A program made the position numbers and the translations under genes. The notes beneath the pieces are model-generated. The model worked only from the letters and a program-made list of their open reading frames with translations. It ran no database searches and was not told the DNA's origin. Positions 8,257 to 16,540 of a stretch of DNA of 64,000 bases are shown one piece after another (positions within the stretch are counted from its first letter, which is position 1; every line of letters begins with the position of its first letter). The DNA is from Sphingobacterium humi (GTDB taxonomy: Bacteria > Bacteroidota > Bacteroidia > Sphingobacteriales > Sphingobacteriaceae). The stretch is taken from assembly GCF_009768885.1 (NCBI RefSeq), contig NZ_WSQA01000012.1, positions 1-64,000 on the forward strand. The letters are read 5' to 3'.

Positions 8257-9081
8257 CTACTGTTTGATGATTAAGTCTTGCACATCGGCCAATAAGGATT
8301 CCAAGAGCTGTATAGGCTGATGGCTTTCCAAGTGCATCGTTTCAAAGATAGCATTCACCCTATCCCGATAGTTTACCGGTGCAAACTCAAACCGATCGAT
8401 CTGCAATAAAGCCTTCTTTTCATTGATTAAGTAGATTTTATTCTTGGCATAGACCACTTGGTTTAAGGAGGATATCGCCCTAAACAAGATACCGGAGAGG
8501 TAGTACAGATCTTCTGCACTCTTTGCCTTCTTGGCGAGCATCAGGGAGAAATCAGCCTCAAAGAGGTAATACTGAATTAGTGAGGACTGTAGTTTCTCGG
8601 GATACTGCTGCGCTAAGGTTTTTAAATCGCTAAACGATGGGTCTGCTGCATACAGTAATTTACTGAGAGCAAGCTCTCCGCGATACATGCAGCTGATGTA
8701 AGCATGCGGGTGGCCGGCATGGTAATTATTGGAATAGATACCAGCATGGGTTTCATCCATAATGTATGCGATGCGCTTGATATCTCTGAAAATGAGGTCT
8801 ACGGCAATACCATGCATCTTTAACCAGCCGCCAAAGTTTACCCATTGTCCCCAATCGCCTTCTTTCCCAATCAAGTTAAAGCGATGTTGATCGTCAAGCT
8901 GTCTTGCCTTTTCGTTTAAGGCATCGTAATCTAAATCTTCGTGGTTATAATACAATCCGATGTCGATATCGGAATCTAGACTTGCTGTTCCCGTTGCTCT
9001 CGATCCGCCCAATACAATGCCTTTAATAAAGGGCAGTTCAGAAAAGGCGGCAACAACCTCTTGTAGGATTTGCTGTTCCAT
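8257..9081 (-). CDS. Nucleotidyltransferase domain protein
   Basis: This 274-residue protein has the polymerase-beta-like nucleotidyltransferase signature GGSRATGTASLDSDIDIG at residues 25-42, with the metal-binding D38-x-D40. A third carboxylate in VDLIFRD (about 95) completes the site. The rest is helical, with no second domain I recognise. Relatives include antibiotic nucleotidyltransferases and many uncharacterised proteins, so the substrate is unknown. ATG at 9081 is chosen because the 20 residues encoded upstream are unlike the family and run into the divergent promoter of the next gene. Confidence 0.85.
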   Translation of the reverse strand: MEQQILQEVVAAFSELPFIKGIVLGGSRATGTASLDSDIDIGLYYNHEDLDYDALNEKARQLDDQHRFNLIGKEGDWGQWVNFGGWLKMHGIAVDLIFRDIKRIAYIMDETHAGIYSNNYHAGHPHAYISCMYRGELALSKLLYAADPSFSDLKTLAQQYPEKLQSSLIQYYLFEADFSLMLAKKAKSAEDLYYLSGILFRAISSLNQVVYAKNKIYLINEKKALLQIDRFEFAPVNYRDRVNAIFETMHLESHQPIQLLESLLADVQDLIIKQ

Positions 9082-9163
9082 ATATGCGTGCTGTAATGCG
9101 TGAATCCAAGTTACAAAAAAAATCTTCTTGATAAATGTCAAGTGGACTTGGACAAAGGGCTTC

Positions 9164-9171
9164 TACCTTTG
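9164..9171 (+). promoter_or_regulatory. -7 element of SRPBCC gene promoter (TACCTTTG)
   Basis: An exact TAnnTTTG element ends four bases before the ATG at 9176. A start of transcription at the usual distance would fall on the start codon, giving a leaderless mRNA. Confidence 0.5.
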
Positions 9172-9175
9172 TGTT

Positions 9176-9616
9176 ATGAAAGAACAAATAATGTCAGAAA
9201 TTGTTATCCAGGCGCCACTAGCGGCGGTATGGAAGGTGCTTGCAGACTTCGCTTACTATCCGAATTGGAGTCCGACGATCCAGCAGTTCGAGGGAATTCC
9301 GGAAGAAGGGAAACAGACGAAAGTATGGTTGCAGCAACCCGGCGGCACCCGTATCAAGATGAACCCCATATTTCTTCGGATTGCTAAAGAGCAGGAAATA
9401 CGCTGGAAGGGCAAATTATTCCTTGCTGGCCTATTCGATGGTGAGCATTACTTTGTCTTAAAGCCTTTGGCTAACGGCCAAACTTTATTGATTCAAGGAG
9501 AGCTATTTTCAGGTGTTCTAGTTCCTTTTCTCCGTAAGATGATTAAGGGTAATACCTTGGCAGGCTTTAATCTGTTCAATCAAGCCTTAAAAAAAGAAGT
9601 GGAAGGAAGCTTATAA
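9176..9616 (+). CDS. SRPBCC (START-like) family protein
   Basis: This 146-residue protein has the helix-grip fold sequence pattern: an N-terminal strand IVIQAPLAAVWKVLADFAYYPNWSP, a beta-sheet core, and a C-terminal helix FNLFNQALKKEVE. SRPBCC proteins bind hydrophobic ligands; nothing here indicates which. ATG at 9176 is preferred over 9128 because of the promoter element immediately upstream and because the family begins at this point. Its TAA and the TAA of the opposite tsaC-like gene share the palindrome TTATAA (9611-9616). Confidence 0.85.
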   Translation: MKEQIMSEIVIQAPLAAVWKVLADFAYYPNWSPTIQQFEGIPEEGKQTKVWLQQPGGTRIKMNPIFLRIAKEQEIRWKGKLFLAGLFDGEHYFVLKPLANGQTLLIQGELFSGVLVPFLRKMIKGNTLAGFNLFNQALKKEVEGSL

Positions 9617-10231
9617 GTACTGATCTAAATCGCCTTTTCCTTCCCGGATAACTTCGAAATCGCCGGACGTAAGGTCTACTACCGTAGAAGCGACGTTATC
9701 GCCGTAGCCGCCATCGATAATCAGATCGACCTTGTCTTCATACTTTTCGTAGATCAATTCCGGATCGGTGGAGTATTCGATGATCTCATCCTCATCGTGA
9801 ATGGAGGTCGTCACAATCGGATTTCCGAGCTGCTTTACAATCTCCCGGACAATATTATTATCGGGAACACGAATACCGACGGTCTTCTTTTTAGAGCTTA
9901 ACAGCTTAGGGACCTGCGAGCTTGCATTAAAGATAAACGTAAAAGGACCAGGCAAGGCTTTCTTCAACACCCGGAATACCGCTGTATCAAAGGGTTTGGT
10001 ATACTGGGAAATGTCCGTCAGGTCGTAGCAGATAAAGGATAGATTCGACTTCTCTGGTTTGATGCCACGTATGGCACAAACCCGCTCAATAGCTTTATGA
10101 TTCGTGATGTCGCAGCCTATACCATATACCGTATCTGTGGGGTAAATAATCACTCCGCCTTTGCGTAATATCTCGACGGCCTGCTCAATCGCCTTAGGAT
10201 TCGGATTGTCGTTATAAATCTTAATTAACAT
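9611..10231 (-). CDS. Threonylcarbamoyl-AMP synthase family protein (TsaC/YciO)
   Basis: At 206 residues it matches the Sua5/YciO/YrdC family: N-terminal LRKGGVIIYPTDTVYGIGCD, then PGPFTFIF and the later GIRVPDN nucleotide-binding segment. YrdC/TsaC makes threonylcarbamoyl-AMP for tRNA t6A37. The LxxGGVIxYPTDTVYGIGCD opening and the length favour the YciO branch, whose role is less certain, so no symbol is given. It lies downstream of asnS, separated by a terminator hairpin at 10274-10309. Confidence 0.9.
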   Translation of the reverse strand: MLIKIYNDNPNPKAIEQAVEILRKGGVIIYPTDTVYGIGCDITNHKAIERVCAIRGIKPEKSNLSFICYDLTDISQYTKPFDTAVFRVLKKALPGPFTFIFNASSQVPKLLSSKKKTVGIRVPDNNIVREIVKQLGNPIVTTSIHDEDEIIEYSTDPELIYEKYEDKVDLIIDGGYGDNVASTVVDLTSGDFEVIREGKGDLDQYL

Positions 10232-10273
10232 AACCTGCTCTTCTTTTCTTTAATGGTTTATCTATGGTAAAAC

Positions 10274-10309
10274 AAAAACCGCCAAAATTAGTTTGTTTTG
10301 ACGGTTTTT
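10274..10309 (-). terminator. Intrinsic terminator after asnS
   Basis: A hairpin with 14-base arms (AAAAACCGYCAAAA type, one G-T/A-C position) around an 8-base loop, flanked by T-rich sequence on the minus strand, sits 18 bp past the asnS stop. Confidence 0.75.
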
Positions 10310-10326
10310 GGGATTATCTAGTGGTA

Positions 10327-11772
10327 TTAAAATTCTGCGTTATTCGGTGTTCTTGGGAAAGGAATAACATCACGGATGTTGGTCATGCCGGTGGTAAATA
10401 ATACCAAGCGCTCGAATCCAACACCGAAACCTGAGTGTGGAACTGATCCGAAACGACGGGTATCTAAGAACCACTCCATTTCCTCTGCAGGAATACCGAC
10501 TTCTTCCATACGGGCCAGTAGTTTATCTAGGTTTTCCTCACGTTGAGAGCCACCTACCATTTCCCCGATTCCCGGGAAAAGGATATCCATGGCACGTACG
10601 GTTTCATGACCTTGGGCATCCACAGGATTTTGCTTCATGTAGAAAGATTTAATAGCACGAGGGTAGTCAGTTAAGATTACCGGCTTTTTGAAATGCTTCT
10701 CTACTAAGTAGCGTTCGTGTTCCGATTGCAAGTCCGCTCCCCAACCATCGATAACGTATTTAAACTGTTTCTTTTGGTTTGGTTTACTTTTTTGCAAGAT
10801 ATCGATCGCCTCTGTATAGGTAATACGCTCGAAGTTATTTTCTAGTACGAAGTTTAATTTATCGACTAAGTTTAATTCCGAACGTTCGTTTTGCGGTTTA
10901 GATTTTTCTTCTTCCAACAAGCGATTTTTCAGGAATTCAATCTCATCCGGACAGGTATCTAGGGCATAGCGAATCACATATTTCAGTAAGTCTTCGGCCA
11001 AGTCCATGTTATCGTCCAGTTCGTAGAAGGCCATTTCTGGTTCAATCATCCAGAATTCTGCTAAGTGGCGGGTGGTATTGGAGTTCTCTGCACGGAAGGT
11101 AGGACCAAAAGTGTAGATGTTTCCGAAAGCCATGGCAGCCAATTCGCCTTCTAATTGACCAGATACGGTTAAGTTCGTTGCTTTCCCGAAGAAGTCTTCT
11201 TTAAAGTCGATTTTCCCTTCTTCCGTACGTGGCGGGTTATTTAAATCCAATGTAGTTACCTGGAACATTTCGCCTGCACCTTCCGCATCCGAACCCGTAA
11301 TAATAGGCGTATGCATATAAACGAAATCTCTTTCGTTGAAGAATTTATGTACGGCGAATGCCAAGGCGTTTCTTACTTTGAAGATCGCATTAAAAGTACC
11401 TGTACGGAAGCGTAAGTGTGCAATCTCGCGTAGGAATTCCAAGCTGTGTTTTTTGGGTTGCAAAGGGTATTTCTCCGGGTCAGAGTCACCGATAATAGAA
11501 ACCTCTGTTGCTTTCACTTCCACGCGTTGTCCTTTACCTAAAGATTCCACCAGATTACCTTTAACACGTACGGCAGCACCTGTTGTAATGCGTTTCAATA
11601 CCTCATCATTGGTATTTTCGAAATCTACTACGGCTTGGATATTATTGATGGAAGAACCATCGTTGATTGCTATAAATTGATTATTACGGAAAGTACGAAC
11701 CCATCCTTTCACGATGATTTCCTTCCCGAACTCTTCCGATTTTAATAAGTCTTTAATGCGTGTGTGTTCCAT
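10327..11772 (-). CDS. asnS: Asparaginyl-tRNA synthetase
   Basis: This cytoplasmic class II synthetase charges tRNA-Asn. The N-terminal OB-fold anticodon-binding domain covers about residues 10-110 ([11 protein letters not shown]). The catalytic core has motif 2 around [25 protein letters not shown] and motif 3 in [16 protein letters not shown] near the C-terminus. The sequence [14 protein letters not shown], with MIEPEM following, is that of AsnRS rather than AspRS. ATG at 11772 is used; a second in-frame codon 9 bp upstream gives only MYI. A TATTTTTG -7 element lies at 11814-11821 within a stem-loop, so asnS probably has its own promoter downstream of hemB. Confidence 0.96.
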   Translation of the reverse strand: MEHTRIKDLLKSEEFGKEIIVKGWVRTFRNNQFIAINDGSSINNIQAVVDFENTNDEVLKRITTGAAVRVKGNLVESLGKGQRVEVKATEVSIIGDSDPEKYPLQPKKHSLEFLREIAHLRFRTGTFNAIFKVRNALAFAVHKFFNERDFVYMHTPIITGSDAEGAGEMFQVTTLDLNNPPRTEEGKIDFKEDFFGKATNLTVSGQLEGELAAMAFGNIYTFGPTFRAENSNTTRHLAEFWMIEPEMAFYELDDNMDLAEDLLKYVIRYALDTCPDEIEFLKNRLLEEEKSKPQNERSELNLVDKLNFVLENNFERITYTEAIDILQKSKPNQKKQFKYVIDGWGADLQSEHERYLVEKHFKKPVILTDYPRAIKSFYMKQNPVDAQGHETVRAMDILFPGIGEMVGGSQREENLDKLLARMEEVGIPAEEMEWFLDTRRFGSVPHSGFGVGFERLVLFTTGMTNIRDVIPFPRTPNNAEF

Positions 11773-11792
11773 TATATACAAAAGAATAATAT

Positions 11793-11825
11793 TAGGCTAT
11801 TTTGTAAGCCCTACAAAAATAGCCA
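11793..11825 (-). promoter_or_regulatory. Stem-loop with embedded -7 element between hemB and asnS
   Basis: GGCTATTTTTGTA pairs with TACAAAATAGCC across a short loop, with one bulged T. The same sequence contains TATTTTTG, an exact TAnnTTTG promoter element 41 bases before asnS. It could act both as the end of the hem transcript and as the asnS promoter. Confidence 0.45.
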
Positions 11826-11844
11826 TTTAATTGATTTATTCCGT

Positions 11845-12816
11845 TTATTTTACCCAGCCTTTTTCAATAACTTCCTTAGCGTGGTAGGTTAAGATGGAAG
11901 TTGCGCCGGCGCGTTTGAAACTCATTAAGGTTTCTAAGATCACCTGCTCGTTTAGCCAGCCGTTGGCAATCGCTGCTTTCAACATGGCATATTCGCCGGA
12001 TACGTTATAGGCAGCAATCGGTAAATCGAAATTATCGTGCAATAGTTTAATCACATCGAGGTATGGCAATCCAGGTTTCACCATCAAGAAATCCGCGCCT
12101 TCTTCCATGTCCAGTTGGGCTTCGATCAGAGCTTCGCGGCTATTCGCCGGGTTCATCTGATAGGTTTTCTTGTCGCCTTTTTTTGGTGCAGAACCTAAGG
12201 CATCGCGGAATGGTCCGTAATAAGCGGAAGCATATTTCGCGGTATAAGACATTAAGGATACATTGCTAAAGCCATTTTCATCCAATACATTCCGCAGGTA
12301 GCCAATACGGCCGTCCATCATGTCGGAAGGTGCGATAATGTCGGCACCCGATTCAGCATGCGCCAAGGCCATTTTTCCTAATACCTCCAAGGTTTCATCG
12401 TTTAAGATTTCGCCATTTTCCACAATACCATCGTGGCCGTCGGAGCTGTAGGGATCCATAGCCACATCCGTAACGATGCAAGCCTCCGGAAAGCGCTGTC
12501 TTACGGCTTCAATAGCACGAAGGTATAAGGTGCCTTTGCGATAGCTTTCCGTTGCATATTTATCTTTTAGCGATTCCTCCACCGCAGGGAATAAATCGAA
12601 TGCTTTTAAGCCGATATTCATGCAGCTTTCCACTTCATGCAATAGGTTATCTACCGAATAGCGGTAGATGCCCGGCATGGAGGATACTTCTACTTTTTGG
12701 TTTTCTCCATCTACAATAAACAAGGGGAAAATCAGGTTTGCAGCGTGGATATGGTTCTCTTGGATCATATCGCGGATCACTGCTGACTTTCTGTTTCTTC
12801 TAGGACGATGTAACAT
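11845..12816 (-). CDS. hemB: Delta-aminolevulinic acid dehydratase (porphobilinogen synthase)
   Basis: HemB condenses two 5-aminolevulinates to porphobilinogen. At 323 residues it is normal length. The Schiff-base lysines lie in the SYTAKYASAYYGPF region (about 195) and in FLMVKPGLPYLD (about 248). The metal segment reads DVAMDPYSSDGHDG, with Asp where zinc enzymes have Cys, so this is the magnesium-type family by established comparison. It follows hemCD by 47 bp on the same strand and is the third haem gene of the run. Confidence 0.96.
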   Translation of the reverse strand: MLHRPRRNRKSAVIRDMIQENHIHAANLIFPLFIVDGENQKVEVSSMPGIYRYSVDNLLHEVESCMNIGLKAFDLFPAVEESLKDKYATESYRKGTLYLRAIEAVRQRFPEACIVTDVAMDPYSSDGHDGIVENGEILNDETLEVLGKMALAHAESGADIIAPSDMMDGRIGYLRNVLDENGFSNVSLMSYTAKYASAYYGPFRDALGSAPKKGDKKTYQMNPANSREALIEAQLDMEEGADFLMVKPGLPYLDVIKLLHDNFDLPIAAYNVSGEYAMLKAAIANGWLNEQVILETLMSFKRAGATSILTYHAKEVIEKGWVK

Positions 12817-12863
12817 AAGGTATATTTAATATGAAAGGGGGCTTGCCCCCTTATGTATTTTTA

Positions 12864-14450
12864 TTAATAATCTAAACCAAAGATGGCTTCCGCCAATCCG
12901 ATCTCATCGGGAGAATATGGGAGCGTGTATTTAAGTCCCATTTCTTCGATAGCTTTTGCTGTGCTGTTACCGATACAGATAATTTTCTGACCTGGGTCTA
13001 CCAGGTTCTCGCGGAAGTAAGCTTCTACATTGCTAGGGCTGGTAAACACCAACACATCGGCATTGCTTTTATCTACTTCTTCCTCAATAACCGTTTCGTA
13101 AATCGGCATATCGATTACCTTGGTGTCTTCGGTCAAGGCTTTGCGAATGGTTTGCAAAGAGCCTTCCGCACGTGGGAACAGCACCGTTTGCCCAGCCACC
13201 AACTTGGCGAATTCGGCCCCGATGCCCTCGGTATTGATGCCCAGGTGATCGCCTGTGAAATCAGCCTTACGGTTGAATTTACGCAATGTTTCCTCCGATC
13301 CACGGCCTAAAACGGCAATCTTTGTTTTCTTTAAAATCAGGGGTTCCAATTTAAAGAAATGCTCAATGGCATTCCTACTGTTAAAGAAAATCCAGTCGGC
13401 ACGTTTCAAGATGAAGGAATCTAATTTATTAATCGTCGGGAAGATGCGGATCAAGGAGCGCGCATCGGCCGTGATGTTGTGTTTCTTAAAGAATTGCGCC
13501 AGGTAAGCATTCTCGTCTAAGTCGCGGGTAATAAAAACAGAAGCAGGTAGTTTTCTATCTTTTTGGTATTTGGCGAAAATTTTCTCCGCCATGCCTTCGC
13601 TGCTTTCTGCTTCCATAAATACACGATCCGGGAAGTCTTCATTGGTATCCGCAATGGAAGTCCACGATTGGAACTTACCGTCTTTTTTGCGGCAATAGCT
13701 GCCCAGTGGCGCATGACAACCGGCATCGAATAAGTTCAATACTTTACGCTCTACCGCGATAGTTTCCGCTACGGCGGCATCGTGAATCTGCTGTAAGGTT
13801 TCGAATAATTCCTGATCGCTTTCGCGAATTTGAATGGCAAGCACCCCTTGTGCAGGCGCTGGAACCAACATAATAGGTGAGAGGTCTTCAATATGGAAAT
13901 CCGAAAGATCCATGTTGATACGGCTTACACCGGCTTTCGCCAGCATAATAGCATCGTATTTCTCATCTCTTAATTTCTGAACGCGTGTTTGTAAGTTTCC
14001 TCGCAAATCATCAAACTCCAAATCCGGACGGATAGAAAGCAATTGTGCCTTTCTACGGTTCGATGAGGTACCGATGGTCGCGGCATGTTTAATAGAAAGC
14101 TTTTTGCTGATATCCACACAGTCTTTATGAATAATCAATACTTCCGACGGATCTTCACGTTCCGATACGGCAGCAATGATTAATCCTGGCGGGTTAACGG
14201 TAGGTAAGTCTTTATGCGAATGAACGGCAAGGTCAATTTGCCCGGATAATAATTCTTCTTCCAATTCTTTGGTAAAGAATCCTTTTCCTTCCAATTTATC
14301 CAAGCGTAAATGCTGGATAATATCACCTTGTGTTTTAATAATTTTTAGTTCGGCTACGACACCTATTTCCGCTAATCGATCCTTTACGAAGTTTGCTTGC
14401 CATAAAGCTAATTCACTGCCTCGGGTACCGATAATAAGTTTTCTATTCAC
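12864..14450 (-). CDS. hemCD: Fused hydroxymethylbilane synthase / uroporphyrinogen-III synthase
   Basis: Residues 1 to about 300 are HemC (porphobilinogen deaminase): IIGTRGSELALWQA at the start, AVHSHKDLPT, and the dipyrromethane-cofactor cysteine in DAGCHAPLG (about 242). Residues about 305-528 are HemD: repeated alpha/beta halves with VFTSPSNVEAYF and an ICIGNSTAKAIEEMG segment. One polypeptide thus makes linear tetrapyrrole and closes it to uroporphyrinogen III. There is no ATG start. GTG at 14450 is chosen since it gives MNRKLIIGTRG, the usual family start; TTG at 14456 is possible but lies in an AATCTTTG promoter-like string. It sits between hemA and hemB. Confidence 0.93.
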   Translation of the reverse strand: MNRKLIIGTRGSELALWQANFVKDRLAEIGVVAELKIIKTQGDIIQHLRLDKLEGKGFFTKELEEELLSGQIDLAVHSHKDLPTVNPPGLIIAAVSEREDPSEVLIIHKDCVDISKKLSIKHAATIGTSSNRRKAQLLSIRPDLEFDDLRGNLQTRVQKLRDEKYDAIMLAKAGVSRINMDLSDFHIEDLSPIMLVPAPAQGVLAIQIRESDQELFETLQQIHDAAVAETIAVERKVLNLFDAGCHAPLGSYCRKKDGKFQSWTSIADTNEDFPDRVFMEAESSEGMAEKIFAKYQKDRKLPASVFITRDLDENAYLAQFFKKHNITADARSLIRIFPTINKLDSFILKRADWIFFNSRNAIEHFFKLEPLILKKTKIAVLGRGSEETLRKFNRKADFTGDHLGINTEGIGAEFAKLVAGQTVLFPRAEGSLQTIRKALTEDTKVIDMPIYETVIEEEVDKSNADVLVFTSPSNVEAYFRENLVDPGQKIICIGNSTAKAIEEMGLKYTLPYSPDEIGLAEAIFGLDY

Positions 14451-14556
14451 GTTCAAAGATTTACAAATGAATGATTCGGTTGCAAAGTTAAGGAAATAGG
14501 GATATACTTCCGCCCTTTTAATGTCAGAATACCGAATAAATAATGAAAATTAAGCG

Positions 14557-15798
14557 TTAATTACTTTCTGATTCCGCGGATTTTACTAAAATCTCTTTGG
14601 CCATTAACATGGGAACTTTAATGTATTTTTTCTCCATGTAATTGATCACCTTGTTCAGGATTTCACGGGCCTGCGGATCCAATTGCTCTACCTCATTGGC
14701 GAATACTTCAGTCATGGCCATGGAACGGATTTCCTTAATTTTCTCCGGCACTTGTTTCATGGCAACTTCAACACGGCGTTGCTTCAAGATCGGTAAGAAC
14801 TCTTTAATGTTCTGTGCGATAATCTTTTCGGCGTTCTCCAATTCCGCATAGCGTTCCTGGATGTTCTTCTCCGCGATTTGTTGCAGACTGGATACTTCGA
14901 TGTATTGGATAGGGTATTTCGCAATTACTGCAGCGTCGATGTCGTTTGGTACGGCAAGATCGACAATTACTTTGCGGTCTTCTTCGCCATTCAGCAAAGA
15001 AGCGTAGAGTTCTTCGTTAATGATAGCCTCAGGAGCTCCTGTGCAGGTAATCATCACGTCGAATCCTTTTTTGTAGTTCTTCAATTCGCTCAATGGGAAA
15101 GCTTTTCCTTGCAATTCATCGGCAAGTACTTCAGCATTGGCCACCGTGCGGTTAAAGATGGTAAAGTTGCTGTATTTATGTTTCTTTAAATATTTCGCTA
15201 GATTTTGGTTTGTCTCGCCCGACCCGATCACTAAGATTCTCGGGTTTTCGGTAAACTTAACCTCTCTTAATTTGCGGTAGGCTAATGACACCACCGAAAT
15301 CGGGTTCCGTGAAATATTGGTAAAGGTATATACTTCTTTGGCTGTCTTCACCAAACGATCCATCATCAAGCGAAGGAAGTCGCCGGTAAATCCTGCGGCT
15401 CTGCAGCGGTCGTAAGCACGACGAATCTGCGCTAAGATTTCCTTTTCGCCCACCACCAAGCTCTCTAAGGAACAGGATGTGCGGAAAAGGTGGTTTAGGG
15501 CATCCAGGCCTTCGTATCTGTTTACCTGACCTAGGTAGCATTGCATACGCTCGGCCGGCACACAGAAATTCATCTTGTCCAGGAATTCCACCACAAAATC
15601 ATCGTTTAGCTCGTGGGACCCATAAAAAACAAACTCCACTCGGTTACAGGTACCGATGTAGAAGATTTCCGGAATGTCTAAACTATTTTTAAGGTTAATA
15701 AGGCGGCTATCCAACTCCTCATTGCATATAACCAAATTCCCCAGGTCTTTTATATCGACATGCTTATGGGTAAACGCTATAACTTTTAAATTCTTCAA
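14557..15798 (-). CDS. hemA: Glutamyl-tRNA reductase
   Basis: HemA reduces glutamyl-tRNA to glutamate-1-semialdehyde, the committed step of C5-pathway haem synthesis. The catalytic Cys51 lies in GTCNRVEF. The NADPH-binding domain contains ILVIGSGETNQNLAKYL (about 180-196) and the C-terminal dimerisation domain is helical. Length 413 is normal. The only start that preserves the conserved N-terminus (NLKVIAFTHKHVDIKDL) is TTG at 15798; an in-frame TAG lies two codons upstream, so no ATG is possible. It is first in the hem run, with a TACATTTG -7 element at 15830-15837. Confidence 0.95.
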   Translation of the reverse strand: MKNLKVIAFTHKHVDIKDLGNLVICNEELDSRLINLKNSLDIPEIFYIGTCNRVEFVFYGSHELNDDFVVEFLDKMNFCVPAERMQCYLGQVNRYEGLDALNHLFRTSCSLESLVVGEKEILAQIRRAYDRCRAAGFTGDFLRLMMDRLVKTAKEVYTFTNISRNPISVVSLAYRKLREVKFTENPRILVIGSGETNQNLAKYLKKHKYSNFTIFNRTVANAEVLADELQGKAFPLSELKNYKKGFDVMITCTGAPEAIINEELYASLLNGEEDRKVIVDLAVPNDIDAAVIAKYPIQYIEVSSLQQIAEKNIQERYAELENAEKIIAQNIKEFLPILKQRRVEVAMKQVPEKIKEIRSMAMTEVFANEVEQLDPQAREILNKVINYMEKKYIKVPMLMAKEILVKSAESESN

Positions 15799-16126
15799 AG
15801 CCTAATATTTCGCCAACAATTTTGTTATGCAAATGTAGATGAAAACATCAGGCTTTCTGTCAAAAATCTGTCAATACAGTGAATTTAGAACGATTATAAA
15901 TAGTGTTAAAGAAATGTTAAAAGCTTGTTGTAGAGCCTGTTGTAAAACTGTTTGCGCTAAAAGTGTGATTACAATCATATCCTAGCTGGGCAATAAATGA
16001 TGAATTTCACTGTTTAAAAATAGGCTTTTCCCACAAATTCCCCTTTTTCGCTAACAAAATCTCCCGGCAATCGGGTTTTTAGGTAGCAAATAAGCGGTGA
16101 TTTTCTCATCTTTGTTAAAAAAAAGT
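15799..16126. other. Divergent intergenic region between hemA and a small membrane protein
   Basis: No gene seen. The minus strand carries TACATTTG (15830-15837), preceded 23 bases away by TTTTTG, as a hemA promoter; this would leave a leader of about 25-30 bases. On the plus strand CATCTTTG (16107-16114), one mismatch from TAnnTTTG, lies 12 bases before the ATG at 16127. The remainder is AT-rich without clear repeats. Confidence 0.5.
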
Positions 16127-16537
16127 ATGCAGGTTTTACTCAAGCCCTTGGCCCTAATCGGATTTTGTGTGGTGTTCTTTTCATCCATCTTTTGTCCGTT
16201 TCTCAATATTCCCTTAAAACGCGATTGGAATCTCTACCAAGTCGATACCGCTTTATTTATGATTAGCATGGGTATCCTTGGTTTGAATGTGCTGTTGTTC
16301 TTCATGCGCAAATTAAGAGCTTTTCAAATCAGTAGTTACGTGTTCTTGGCCTGGCTGATCATCGCCTTTATTGCGGTCTACTTTCAGATTCACAATTATT
16401 TCGGCATGAAAATGATCGATGGCCTCATTTCCAAAGCCGTAACAATGAGCTGGGGATGGGCTGTCATGTTCTTCGGTGCTTTGTTGATTTGTTTCAGCGT
16501 GCGCACGAAGAAAAATCAAAACTTACCTGAGGCCTAG
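16127..16537 (+). CDS. Small four-helix membrane protein, unknown
   Basis: This 136-residue protein has four hydrophobic segments (about residues 6-24, 41-62, 70-90 and 105-127) separated by short basic loops and a Lys-rich tail. I do not recognise a family. ATG at 16127 follows a near-consensus -7 element and starts just before the first helix; the GTG at 16097 is upstream of that element and is rejected. It converges on the MscS gene, whose stop is 3 bp away. Confidence 0.7.
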   Translation: MQVLLKPLALIGFCVVFFSSIFCPFLNIPLKRDWNLYQVDTALFMISMGILGLNVLLFFMRKLRAFQISSYVFLAWLIIAFIAVYFQIHNYFGMKMIDGLISKAVTMSWGWAVMFFGALLICFSVRTKKNQNLPEA

Positions 16538-16540
16538 CGG

